64,000 nucleotides of DNA from Lactuca virosa (Eukaryota; Streptophyta; Magnoliopsida; Asterales; Asteraceae): NCBI GenBank assembly GCA_928212115.1, contig CAKMRJ010005745.1, forward strand, positions 75,786,881 to 75,850,880. The letters are read 5' to 3'. The position numbers and the translations under genes are program-made. Below, piece by piece: positions 30,765-40,709 of this stretch. Every line of letters starts with the position of its first letter. The first letter of the stretch is position 1. Below the pieces are notes generated by a model. That model made no database searches and was not told the origin of the DNA. It worked only from the letters and a program-made list of their open reading frames with translations.

Positions 30765-33700
30765 CCAATTAAGCTATAAAAGTTTCAAACTTTTTCTAAA
30801 TTAGCCATTTTGAACTTGGGATCTTGATCCGAGGTCAAATTGGTCAATTTGAAAAAATTTGAAAAAAGTGCAACATCATCTTTTTTATGGTGAAAGAATA
30901 ATGGTCACAACTTGAAAAATTATGATTAGGTGGAAAAAATAATGGTTAGTATGTTTAATTGTAAAAGTGTTTTTATTTTTGTATGATTAGTATGTTTAAT
31001 GTTAAAATCTTGAAAAGGTTTATATTTTTAATATTTTTCATGAGTAAATTACATAAAAGGCACTATATTTTGGGTGGTTTTGCGGTTTAACCACTAATAC
31101 TTCTATTTTTTCCAATTAAAAACCATAGAAGCTCCAAATTTTTCTAAATTTTAACCCTTTTGACCTAAGATCTTGAATTCTTGATCCGAGGTCAAATTGG
31201 TCAATTTGAAAAAAATTGAAAAAAATGCAACATCATCTTTTATATGGTGAAAGAATAATGTTCACAAATTGAAAATTTGTGATTTAGGTGGAAAAAATGA
31301 TGGTTAAATTGAAAAAGTGTTTTTATTTTTGTATGATTAGTAGTTGTTGTGTTTAATGTTAAAAATCTTGAAAAGGTTTACACAAAATGTGGGAGAAGAT
31401 CTATGCCAACTATGATGATGGGGTCCACACCTGTGTTCATTGATTGTGATGAATCTTGGAAGTTGTTGCTTGTTACAAGAAAAGGGGCATTATATGTGTG
31501 GGATCTTTTTAATCGAAAATGTATCCTTCATGATTCATTGACCTCTCTTATGGCTTCTGACCCAAAGTCAACGGGTAAACATTTAAAGTCAAACATGAAA
31601 AATTTACATAGTGTTCGGTATGCAATAATCAAAGTGGGAATGGAATCCACCATTATGGTGGAATGAAAACGAAAAAAATTCATGTTTGTTTGCCACATCG
31701 GAATGGAATGGAGCATTCCGTATTTTTTTTTAAAAGTTTTTCATTTCTTTTATACTATAGTTATAAATTACTTCTATTTATATAATTTATACTAATAATA
31801 TTATAATAATGTCGCAAAAAGTTTCAAAGCTTCAATTAAATTATTTATTGTAGTTTCCGAAACATACCCTATTTATAATTCTATTCTAAAATTTAATGGT
31901 ATGGGATTTTTTATTTTTGTGAAACATTTTTTTCTTATGTGATTAATAATTTTTTTTTCAACTAATTGAAATACATAGAGTATATATTTCAAAGGGAAAT
32001 CTCCGATAAAGTCCCAATATTTTGGACCAGTTTACAGTTTAATCCCAACTCTTATTTCATGAACAAAAAAGCCCCGATTATTTTATATTTTGCCCAAATT
32101 AACAAAACAATCCTTATTTTTTTTCAACAGAAAATGACATAATTATCGTATAAACTAAATAACCGGGACTTTTTTTTTGTTTTCAAAAAATTAAAATGTT
32201 GGGATTAAACCGTAAACTGACCCAAAATATTGAGACTTTATCAGAGATTTCCCTATTTCAAATAACAGAAAATATGTTGACAACATATGTAATTAGTGAT
32301 ACATAATTATTTGATTAAAGCTTAATTTTTTCTACTAATGTATTTTTTCTTTATTTATCAACATGTTTCCGATTCCATTCCATTACTTTGTTCATTCCAT
32401 TCCTCTGTGATTCCATTCCATCATACCAAACAGACCCTTATAAGATTTTCTCGTCTCTAACCTTATAAATTATGCATTTTTTTAATTTTTTTTTTCAGGC
32501 ACAGTTAAAGTGATATCCGCAAAGCTGTCAAAATCCGGATCGCCACTTGTCACTCTAGCAACGCGCCACGCGTTCATGTTCGACATGAACCTCATGTGTT
32601 GGCTACGTGTTGCGGACGATTGCTTCCCTGCTTCCAATTTTGCAAGTTCATTCAATTTAGGGTTTCCCCAAAACGGTGAATTGGCAGCTTTGCAAGTCGA
32701 TGTCAGAAAGTTTTTAGCCAGAAAGCCTGGCTGGAGCAGGTTCAAATTCAAATTCAATCCCTTGAAATTTCATAATTTACATATTTGGTCTCTATTCCTA
32801 TTCGGGGGTATTTACGTCATTTGGCTTTGCAGAGTGACTGATGATGGGGTGCAGACACGCGCTCACTTGGAATCTCAGTTGGCGGCTGCGTTATCCTTAA
32901 AGTCTCCAAATGAGTATCGACAGTGTCTCCTTTCGTATATACGTTTTCTTGCTAGGTTCTTTTCTCATCTTTTCTTGTTATTTGGATTATGGAGGAAGTT
33001 ACATTTTTAGTCCTTAAGTTTGTTCAAAAATTTCAATTTTGGTCCCAAATAGTTTCCTCTTGCATTTTTGGTTTTTATTTTCAGTTGTTTTAACGATTTT
33101 GTTCAAAAAATGTGTTTTCAATAGTTTCTTCTTGCAGTTTTTGTGCCTGTAGGGACCAAAATTGTTACAATAATTGAAAATAGGCACCTAAAATTGCAAG
33201 TGGAAATTATGTGGGAACAAAATTGAAAATTTTGAACAAACTCAAGGACTAAAAAAAATTATCTTTCACATACAGAACCCAACTATTTTATTTTTTTTAG
33301 TTTATTAGTAACCCAACCCAACCCAATCTTTTATTAAAAATGTTAAGAGTAAATTACTAATTTGGTCCCTATGATTTACTCAAAATCGCAATTTTGGTAA
33401 AAAATTGTAAAATCTTCCGAAAGTTGTCATTAGTTTGCATTTTGTTGCGGATTTGGTCCGTGTGAATTTTAAGTATAATCACTAGTTTCTTCCAATTATA
33501 ATAAGACTTGCATTTCGTTGTTAGAGGGACTAATTTGCAACGAAACGCAAACTTAGGGACTGACTTTGGAAAGATTTCAAAAATGGGACCCAACTTGCGG
33601 ATTTGAGTAAAGCACTTTGACGAAGTATGTAATCACCCAAAATGTTCTTATTTATAACTTTTATCATTTTAAAGTTATAAAATATATTAAAAAGATTATT

Positions 33701-34478
33701 TCATTATAAAACAAACTAAACTCTTATTATTTGCCATGGTCTTTATTTGTAGAGAGAATAAGTTACGAGTTTTTCTGTATTTATAACAAAGTAACTTTTG
33801 TTAAAGAATATGACATGTGTATGAGCGACATCTGTTGAACAATTTTAAATATTTTTCATTTTTTAAATGTTTTTAATTTTTTGACTTTATTAGAGAAGCT
33901 GATGAGTCACGACTACGTGAAGTGTGTGAGAATTTTCTTGGACCTCCAACAGGAATGGCAGAATCTGCAACAAATTCATCATGGGATCCTTGTGTTCTTG
34001 TTGGTTTTTTTTGTCTCCTTTTTGATTTTATATACTAATTACACAAATTTTTTTTATAGATTATTTAAAAACTTAATTTGTATATATTTTATAGGGAATG
34101 AAGAAGCATAAACTTCTCAGAGAAGATATTCTTCCAGCAATGGCATCAAACCGAAAAGTTCAAAGGTTGCTTAACGAGTTCATGGATCTTCTATCTGAAT
34201 ACAAAACCACCACCACCACCACAAATCTTCAACCTCCCACCACCACCACCACCGGAAACACAAACTCACCACCACCATTACCAGATCAAACCGCCACTGA
34301 ACCACCAATGACAAATCAAGTGGCTCAAGATTCAGGCTCACAACCCATGGATGAAGAACAACCAGGGAACAACAACAATCCAGCTACTTCTGATCAAATG
34401 GATGTGGACCCACCTGGAATTGACAAATCCGATGCAGTCTTGATTCCGATTCCGGTGGCTGATGAAATGGCATCTTGA
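26130..34478 (+). CDS. HIRA: HIRA histone chaperone, ten coding exons, 1024 aa
   Basis: HIRA deposits histone H3.3-H4 independently of replication and acts in the nucleus with Asf1, UBN and CABIN partners. Exons: 26130-26237, 26784-27065, 27149-27400, 28290-28687, 29633-30614, 31376-31574, 32499-32739, 32833-32955, 33894-33999 and 34095-34478. All introns are GT-AG and all phases join, giving 3075 nt with one stop at the end. The start is the ATG at 26130 (MIAEKPNWVKHEG), preferred to the in-frame ATG 21 bases upstream because the family begins MIAEKP. Residues 1 to about 370 form the WD40 propeller (SVNCVRWAKHGRYIASGSDD). The B domain, which binds Asf1, is at about 482-497 (EYRRPDGRKRIIPEAV). 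The HIRA C-terminal domain spans about 675-930. The end is a T/P/N-rich tail. Length is close to the plant family (about 1050 aa). Introns hold many MITEs. This is the only intact host gene found. Confidence 0.95.
27582..27880. mobile_element. Tourist-like MITE in HIRA intron 3, TSD TTA
   Basis: This is a 299-bp element with ends GAGCATCCACAATG and CATTGTGGATGCCT, flanked by TTA at 27579-27581 and 27881-27883. A 3-bp TTA duplication with a GCATCCACAATG terminus indicates a PIF/Harbinger-derived MITE. No ORF is present. Confidence 0.85.
27884..28285 (+). repeat. Minisatellite in HIRA intron 3, about 25-bp unit
   Basis: There are about 14-15 degenerate copies of a unit containing CTGCTTTATGCTTTATTGTCTGTTTAC. 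Unit length varies between about 24 and 31 bases. The array runs from the MITE edge to about 10 bases before the splice acceptor (TTTGGCAG at 28282-28289), where it supplies the pyrimidine-rich tract. The apparent membrane-protein-like frames across it are repeat artefacts. Confidence 0.9.
28753..29602. mobile_element. Inverted-repeat element in HIRA intron 4
   Basis: The left end TGTTTGGTATGCAGTAATC... and the right end ...CCATCATATCAAACAAACCC are imperfect inverted repeats (GTTTGGTAT with ATATCAAAC), and both edges contain GGAATGGAAT-type sequence. The same ends occur in intron 6 (31610-32437). A smaller inverted-repeat element lies inside (29013-29358). The superfamily is not certain and no TSD was resolved. 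Confidence 0.6.
29013..29358. repeat. Inner inverted repeat in HIRA intron 4
   Basis: Arms TTCATAAAAGACCTTATATT at the left and AAATACAAGGTCTTTTATGA at the right, about 95-100 bp each, are inverted copies that also share TCCGGATTAA. It looks like a foldback MITE nested inside the larger element. Confidence 0.7.
30648..31378 (+). repeat. Tandem duplication in HIRA intron 5 covering the splice acceptor
   Basis: Two copies of about 360-370 bp, 30648-31020 and 31021-31378, share AAATTACATAAAA, CACTATATTTTGGGTGGTTT and the end GTTTAATGTTAAAA(A)TCTTGAAAAGGTTTA. The second copy supplies the real acceptor (AG at 31374-31375). The first retains the same acceptor sequence at 31016-31017. A T-run of about 46 (30729-30774) lies in copy 1. 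Confidence 0.82.
30729..30774 (+). repeat. Poly(T) run in HIRA intron 5
   Basis: About 46 uninterrupted T residues sit at the position where copy 2 of the duplication has only CTATTTTTTCC, so it is a length expansion after the duplication. Confidence 0.95.
31610..32437. mobile_element. Inverted-repeat element in HIRA intron 6 (same family as intron 4)
   Basis: The left end GTGTTCGGTATGCAATAATC and the right end CCATCATACCAAACAGACCC repeat the termini seen at 28753 and 29602. GGAATGGAATC and CATTCCATTCC occur near both ends. A separate MITE with a 9-bp TSD is nested inside (31994-32253). Confidence 0.62.
31994..32253. mobile_element. Mutator-type MITE in HIRA intron 6, TSD TATTTCAAA
   Basis: This 260-bp element has long terminal inverted repeats (GGGAAATCTCCGATAAAGTC on the left; GACTTTATCAGAGATTTCCC on the right). 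It is flanked by a perfect 9-bp duplication TATTTCAAA at 31985-31993 and 32254-32262. A 9-bp TSD with long TIRs is characteristic of Mutator-like elements. Confidence 0.9.
33003..33256. repeat. Inverted-repeat MITE in HIRA intron 8
   Basis: Arms TTTAGTCCTTAAGTTTGTTC and GAACAAACTCAAGGACTAAA are inverted copies about 45 bp long, with an inner repeat of TTTGGTCCC and GGGACCAAA. A TSD was not clear. Confidence 0.72.
33352..33615. repeat. Second inverted-repeat fragment in HIRA intron 8
   Basis: ATTTACTCAAAATCGCAATTTTGG at the left (33371-33395) pairs in outline with the reverse complement of the right end, which reads TTTACTCAAATCCGCAAGTT. Interior phrases TTTGGTCC and GGGACTAATTTG recur inverted. 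Weaker than the neighbouring MITE. Confidence 0.5.
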
Positions 34479-34884
34479 ATTCTGATGTGTTTGATTTAGT
34501 TTGTAGTAGTCACATTGTTTATGATCTTTGTAACTTTTTTTTTAATTTTGTTTCAAAAATTTTATAGGCTGTGTTTCTCAAACATTATTATATGGATTTA
34601 TATTAGTCACTCCATTGTTCTTGTATGTCTCCTTTCAAGAATGATCATGGTAAAACCATATTTTTGTTAAAAGACATTGAGATTTTGTGGGTTAAGTGAT
34701 ATTTTGGATTAGACCATTCTATGTACGACTGTCAGGTTCATACTTTGTAGTGGTGATACGGAGTCACGGACACACGTTCCGAACAGTTATTCCGGATTAA
34801 AAAAAATCAATTTTCCTCCCTTGTATACAAATGTTACCGCATGTCCTTAGATGTTTACTTCGGATCATTCGTAATTATCTCTTA
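34479..34884 (+). other. HIRA 3' UTR and flank
   Basis: The first part, to roughly 34700, is likely the HIRA 3' UTR (T-rich, no canonical AATAAA seen). The remainder runs into the MULE relic. No other feature is seen. Confidence 0.45.
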
Positions 34885-35261
34885 TAACTGCTTCAAAATG
34901 AATTTCTCAGAGAGTGAACACAAAGAAAGCTTTACCAAACTGTCTGTTTACCTACACAACTTTAGGCGAATCAACCCGTATATTTACACGAACATCAAAA
35001 CTGATGTGATAGATCGTTTCCAAGTCTGTTTTGTGGCTATTGAATGTGTGGTATACTTTTTTTTCCATATTTTTATTGTTTCTTTAAAACTGATAAAGTT
35101 TTTACACATAAACTAATTGTTTTGTGTTCCCAAAAAAATACAGCTCCTAGCATTCATAGGTTGCTTGCTGTCGGTCATCTGTATAGGCAGTGTCCGTCTA
35201 AGAGGGGACTACCTAAAGATAATATTTGTAGTGGTTACTATGAACGAGAGATACCAGACCC
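34885..35261 (+). pseudogene. MULE transposase relic, N-terminal side
   Basis: Reading contains SFTKLSVYLHNFRRINPYIY and TDVIDRFQVCFVAIEC, matching the region upstream of the catalytic core in plant Mutator-like transposases. Next comes a broken stretch, then RLLAVG at about 35160. Frames are interrupted. At 35261 it is cut by the second gag-only copia, and the family sequence resumes at 40710 with PIAFGLGVENNVNSC. Transposases of this type cut DNA at element ends; this copy is dead. Confidence 0.65.
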
Positions 35262-36227
35262 TGTTGGATTAAGGTGTCTAAGCTAGTAACTAAATTGATA
35301 TATTCTTGTAATTAGAAACAAAGTCCTTTTTAGGTTGCCTTCATAACTAGAACTTGATTAGAATGACATTTATAGAGAGAGGATGATTTATTAGATTATT
35401 ATATGATTAATAAACTAATTGGAAATTATGAAGAAATGATTTGTTAATATATTATATGATTAATATATTAATTAGAAAGAGATAGTTGATTTATTAATTT
35501 ATTATGTGATTAATAAATTAATATGAGATCAGTTGTTATAATAATTGTTTTGTTATTATATGGTTAATAAATTAATAGGACATCAATTGTAATTAGTTAA
35601 TTATTAATCAGAATTAATTCGAGATTAGAATTAATTAAAGGTGCAAATGGTGAATTGTAATTGTTCAATAGTTGAACAAAAGAGACAATTCTAGAACCAT
35701 CCAAGGGTGGACGATTTTGGGAGCCTTTCTAGGGTTTCTAGAAGTCTCCTAGATGATAATAAGGAAATGATTTGAAATGGAATTAAATCTATTATTTAAT
35801 TATTCAAACTTTGCTTTGTCCTGTAGTTATCTAAACTATAAATAGAACCCCTTGGGCATCAGTTTTTGTGACTACTATTTTTTAGAAGCTTATGAATGAA
35901 ATTTATACCTCTTTTCCCTCTTCTCAAGTGTCTTCTGATTCTAGGATTTGGGTGTGAGCCATTAGAGACATCATCCTTTTGGTGCTAGCTTTCCAAGCTC
36001 TTCAAAGGAAGGATTGAAGTAACTTGTTTGCTACAACAAGTTTGAGGTATGTATCTCTAGTTTATGATTTTCGAAATTACACGGATAAATATTAGGTATT
36101 TTGTTATTCAAAGTATGTTGCCTTAATGTGAATACATAGATCCTTTTAGGCTGCATGTGCCATTCTTAATTCTTAAATGTTTTTTTTTTCACATTATGTA
36201 TATTGTTGTAACCTAGTAAACCTATTA
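35262..36227 (+). repeat. 5' LTR of the second gag-only copia
   Basis: TGTTGGATTAAGG...TAAACCTATTA. The terminal CA has decayed to TA, but the 3' LTR still ends AACCCATCA. A TATA-like ACTATAAATAGAACC lies near 35834. Confidence 0.88.
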
Positions 36228-36228
36228 G

Positions 36229-37492
36229 TGATATTAGAGCTAATTGGCGTGTCTAACATTGAAATCACATTAGTTGAATTGATTTTTTTTTTGAAAAGTT
36301 GTCTGTCATGATGTGGCATACCTTCTACCACGACGTTGCATTAGCCTAAAACCGATTCTAGGGATTTTCTGTCTAATTTGATTTATGTGATTATTATTTG
36401 GTAATTATCTGTTTTGATATCTGCTAAAATCTGATTTTCCTTGTCTTAGATGATTAAATAAAATCCCTAAATATTAGGAGATAACCTTAGACAAGATAAT
36501 GATTGATTACAAGATGAATTAATATTATCCTAATGGATCTAATAATTAATTTAATTATAAGACCAATTAAAAGATAATTATAAATCCATGAATGGTTTAA
36601 ATGATTAATTAATTAATTGATTAAATAATTAATTGTAAATGTTCAAATGTTTAATTAAATATTCAATTAATCTAGATAATTAATTTTAAACTTTGTATTT
36701 TGATATGTTTTGAAATACACCCTTATATATGTATTATAAGAATAATCACTATATGTATAAGAAAAGTCAGTCGAATCAATAATAGGCATCATTCACGAAA
36801 CCATGCTATAAATAAGGTATAAGGAAACGACCTATAAAATGACCGTTGAATGAATGTATTTTTCACCCACCGCTCTCTGTGGTGGATGGCCGTCAGCCGA
36901 ACAGGCTCGATAAGACATAATCAGATTAAAAGTAAAATCTATAAAGTACTAGAACCTTCTTTAAAAATCTCACTCTAGTTACTTTAGGAAAAATGTGAAA
37001 TTGTATGCTAATCCATGAAAACGCACATCGTTTCTTTATGAGTCGTAAGTGGAGCGTGTGTGGTTAACCAGACACTAATTTGGGACTATAAAGATGAAAT
37101 GATGAATAAATCGTGCTTATGATTATTGATGGAGCGTGTGTGGTTACCCGACACATCAGTGGGAGATTATAAATCGATCGAGGGTGTTTGAGCGGGGTTG
37201 CATGGTTATTCACATCTTAATTGTGATTCTCGACATCTCAGTCACAATTGGTAAGAGCATAATCGAGATTAAACATGCCATTGATAAGATTTAATGAATC
37301 AAAAGATCTATGAGTTTCATAAGATTGAAATTGGTAAAAGCCTTACCTATCTAAAATAGATTCAAATTTGATTACGACATCCCTCTTCAAAGTTCGAATC
37401 GAAAATATGGATCCTAGCCTTGATTTAAATTTTGGGTTAATAATTAAGGATTAAAATCAACTAACTTGAATTCTCTATTCTCCCAATTTTAG
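36229..37492 (+). other. Primer-binding site and structured leader, second gag-only copia
   Basis: The decayed primer-binding site TGATATTAGAGC (36229-36240) is followed by a short run containing ATGATGTGGCAT and CCACGACGTTGC, in the position where the nested copia carries ACTCGTCGAGT motifs. The shared block is at 36775-36905, hairpin A at 37045-37085 and 37128-37165, and hairpin B at 37359-37400. The leader ends TTCTCCCAATTTTAG directly before the gag ATG. Confidence 0.68.
37359..37400 (+). promoter_or_regulatory. Hairpin B, second gag-only copia leader
   Basis: TTTGA pairs with TCAAA around the loop TTACGACATCCCTCT (37372-37386). After a one-base bulge, pairing resumes between GATTC and GAATC. 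The stem sequence is unlike that of the nested copia, but the loop is the same. Confidence 0.65.
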
Positions 37493-38265
37493 ATGTATTA
37501 TGAATATAGAGATGATCTTTTTCGTTTTTTTGGAAATGTTTTTCCTCAATCTTCTGGATACGGTATTCCACTTTCAAGCCAAGGTGAAAATGTCTTCCCT
37601 TCCTTAGGAAATGGTGGAATTGGACATCTTCTCTCTTCAAATCTTCCACCTCCTCCTCACGTGACTCTCCCAACATCATGTTTTCCTCGAGTTGAAAGAT
37701 ACGAAACTACTCAACCCCTATTGGCATGTAAACATGAAGATGAAAATTCTATGTGTGCGCACGTTCTGAAAATGAAGTCGTACATTGAATGGGTGTCGTA
37801 TTCCCAAATTAGCAAGCCATTGATTTGGTTCTTCTTTCGCTTCCTAAGTCACATGGTCAGTTCATTGAGAACTTTCATATAAGGAATCTCGATATGACCC
37901 TAATTGATCTGACCTATATGTTGATGGTTACTGAAGCAGAAATGCTTAAGATCATAACTAAAGCATAAATGCTTATAGGGTCCAATTCTAAGAATTCCAT
38001 GGACATTGACAATGGTAACATTGGTGATCAAGAAAAGATTTCTCTTCCCAATCGAAAGGGATCGACCAAGATTAAACCGTTTGATCATATGGTAAAGAGA
38101 AAGGCTCGTTCTAACATCGTTCAAAATGTTGACCCCAATGAGTCAATTTGTTTTTATTTCCAATTAAAGGGACATTGGAAGCGAAGCTGCCCACATTACC
38201 TGAAAGATATTAGAGATGGTAAAGTCAAGTCGTGTGACTCTACTTCAGGTACATCCATTATCTAA
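37493..38265 (+). pseudogene. Copia gag (second gag-only element), frameshifted
   Basis: The frame starting at the ATG 37493 encodes an aromatic and acidic start, PPPPHVTLP and a gag core (RYETTQPLLACKHEDENS), then loses frame near 37790. A later frame (37969-38265) has MDIDNGNIGDQEK and the knuckle CFYFQLKGHWKRSC, in which the second Cys of CX2C is Phe. The same arrangement, with MDIDNGNIGSPEK, is present in the nested copia gag, so both derive from one family. A non-functional copy. Confidence 0.78.
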
Positions 38266-38775
38266 TTCCATAAGTTCCTATTCTTAGACTCTTAATACAT
38301 GACGTGATGATTACATTTTGATGGTATTGAAGGATCTAAAAGAAAGAAGGAAGCTTAAGTGAAGTGAGATAAATATGATGATGGGAAATGGACTTTGATC
38401 GTGTGGTTCCATGGTCAGAATTTGGAACTACTTCTAGGGAGTTAGAATAATTGAATAGATTGTTATTACTCTTCGGATATGTTTATAAATATAGTTTTTA
38501 ATTTTATGCATTGTAAGGACAAGTTCCAAAATTTCATTTATCTCAATAAAAGCGAAGTTTTGGTGTACTTAGTTGCGTTATCTTATTTCCTTGCAATGAC
38601 ATTAATGAAAGTGTTAGTTATGTTTCTAATAATAGCAATATTAATTATGGATTTGATTCTTATGATACCACTTGTGGTAAATCTCATCACCAACTGGACA
38701 TATACTTGGTGTCGTACAAGTCGTATTGTATAATATTTGAGAATCTTGTTCATTAGAAAATTATGATTTAACTCA

Positions 38776-38985
38776 TTGTTCACATGCTTATGTGAGGCAA
38801 GTGAAGGACTAATGGATCTAGTACATGTTGATATGGACTCTTTTGATCCACCACAAGGTACGATAACTCTACTCGTCATGATTTACCGATGTTTTAGTAA
38901 ATATGGTTTTGTTTATAAGATTAAACATAATTCTAATACTTTTGAAAAGTTCATGAGTAGCAGAACGAATAGAAGAATCTATTAG
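38776..38985 (+). pseudogene. Integrase remnant, second gag-only copia
   Basis: LCEASEGLMDLVHVDMDSFDPPQ followed by FSKYGFVYKIKHNSNTFEKF corresponds to the same small piece of integrase core kept in the nested copia at 10966-11259. Catalytic residues beyond the first Asp are absent. Confidence 0.6.
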
Positions 38986-39123
38986 GTGGAAAGATAAAAG
39001 ATTCTCCAATATGAAAAGAAAGGAGAGTGCTTTAGTATCATGTTTCATGATCATCTTAGTAATTGTGGATTTGTATTACAATTAATCCTCCAAGAACATC
39101 TTAGTGCAATTGAATGACTAAGG

Positions 39124-40218
39124 GGTCGTTTGATAGTTGTTGACTTGGTTAGAGCTGACTGGGTTAGAAATGCTGATTGGGTCCACATCTGACTGAGTTT
39201 ATGCTGTTTGATTACTTCTCTGACTAATTGTGCTGAATGATGAAAATGACCATATTACCCTTAAGTTGTCTCTTGTGCGGAATAAAATAATTATAAAAAT
39301 ACAAACTATCACATAAAAGCCAAATTAAACATACATCATTTAAAATTCAAATACAAAGTGTCATACAAAATCCAAATACAAATTGTCATACAAAATCAAA
39401 AAGTACATAATAAATTACATACAAATTTAACGCTAACAATATGAAAGTAACTGATTAGCAATTTGGTCACGCAAAGTAGTCATATAGTCAACGACTTTTG
39501 AACCCCATTCTGTCCACAACAAATTTATGATATTTTTTCAGTTTCTCCGCGACTATAGCCCACGAGCTTCCTTTTAGGCCACTGCCCGCCCGACCATTTG
39601 TTGTTAGTTCGTGGATACATGCTTCCAAAATAGTTTTATCCACAATATCCGAAGCCCAACTTTTTCTAGTTCTTTTATCTGCCATGTCTATTATAACCAA
39701 AAAGATAAATCATCCAACTTAACACACATATACAACATAAATTTTTGATTTCATTCGAATAAATTCTTATTTCATAACAAGATCATACAAAATTTCAATA
39801 GATTCTAAATTCATACAGAAATCATACAAACTTTCAACAATTTCTGATTTAAGAAGTAAATAGAGGTATACAAAAATCATACAAACTTTAAACATAAACA
39901 TATACCAAATCAAATTTCATACATTAAGAAGTAGTACACATCAGAATTCATGTTACATGTATCATATATGAACAATAAACAAGGAAGAAATCAGAAAGTA
40001 TCAAACAAGTAGCAAATCAATAGTAGCAAAAAGTTATTAGATTTCACACATTTTATTGTAAAATGTAGCATATTTTGACATCATCATAGGAAACAAAATA
40101 AAGAAAAAAAGGAAGAAACAAATTAGAAAATAAAAAACTAAAAATTCAAACTAAAAATCGTATGAACTGAAAACAGAAAACAAGGAAAATGAATTCCACC
40201 AACATCAATTATCAGTTT
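39124..40218 (-). mobile_element. PIF/Harbinger-like fragment with Myb/SANT-type ORF
   Basis: The left end GGGGTCGTTTGATAG, preceded by TAA, looks like a PIF/Harbinger terminus with its 3-bp target. The minus-strand ORF 39700-39488 (MADKRTRKSWASD, then SSWAIVAEKLKKYH) resembles the Myb/SANT-like proteins associated with these elements. No right terminus is visible, and the fragment runs directly into the middle of the 3' LTR. It is truncated. The rest of the sequence (39700-40200) is AT-rich and noncoding. Confidence 0.55.
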
Positions 40219-40704
40219 ATAGAAGTCTCCTGGATGATAATAAGGAAAATATTTGAATTGGAATTAAATCTATTATGTAATTATTCAAATCTTGCTTTGT
40301 CCCTAAGTTACCTAAACTATAAATAGGACCCATTGGGCATCAGTTTCCGTGACTACTCTTTCTTTGAAGATTATGAATGAAATTTATACCTCTTTCCTCT
40401 CTTCTTAAGTGTCTTCTAGGTCTAGGGTTTGGGTGTGAGACATTAGAGGCATTATCCTTTTGGTGCTAGCTTTCCAAGTTCTTCAAAGGAAGGATTGAAG
40501 TAACTTGTTTGCTACAACAAGTTTGAGGTGTATATCTCTAGTTTATGATTTTTGAAATTACTAGGATGCATATTAGGTATTTTGTTATTCAAAGTATGTT
40601 GCCTTAATGTGAAGACATAGATCCTTTTAGGTTGTATGTGCCATTATTAGTTGTTAAGTGTTTTTCCGTATTGTGCATATTGTAGTAACCTAATAAACCC
40701 ATCA
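40219..40704 (+). repeat. Truncated 3' LTR of the second gag-only copia
   Basis: It matches 35739-36227 from GAAGTCTCCT onward; the first about 480 bp of the LTR are missing. It ends AACCCATCA and is followed by GACCC. Confidence 0.88.
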
Positions 40705-40709
40705 GACCC

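Larger units (their letters stand above)
35262..40704 (+). mobile_element. Second gag-only Ty1/copia element, TSD GACCC
   Basis: The 5' LTR (35262-36227) is complete. The 3' LTR survives only from about 40219 to 40704. The target duplication GACCC is present at 35257-35261 and 40705-40709. The internal region has the Met-type primer-binding site, a leader with hairpins A and B, gag (37493-38265), a decayed protease and an integrase fragment. The 3' internal part and the first half of the 3' LTR are replaced by a PIF/Harbinger fragment at 39124-40218. It is related to 7460-15137 in gag and leader but has different LTRs. Confidence 0.88.
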
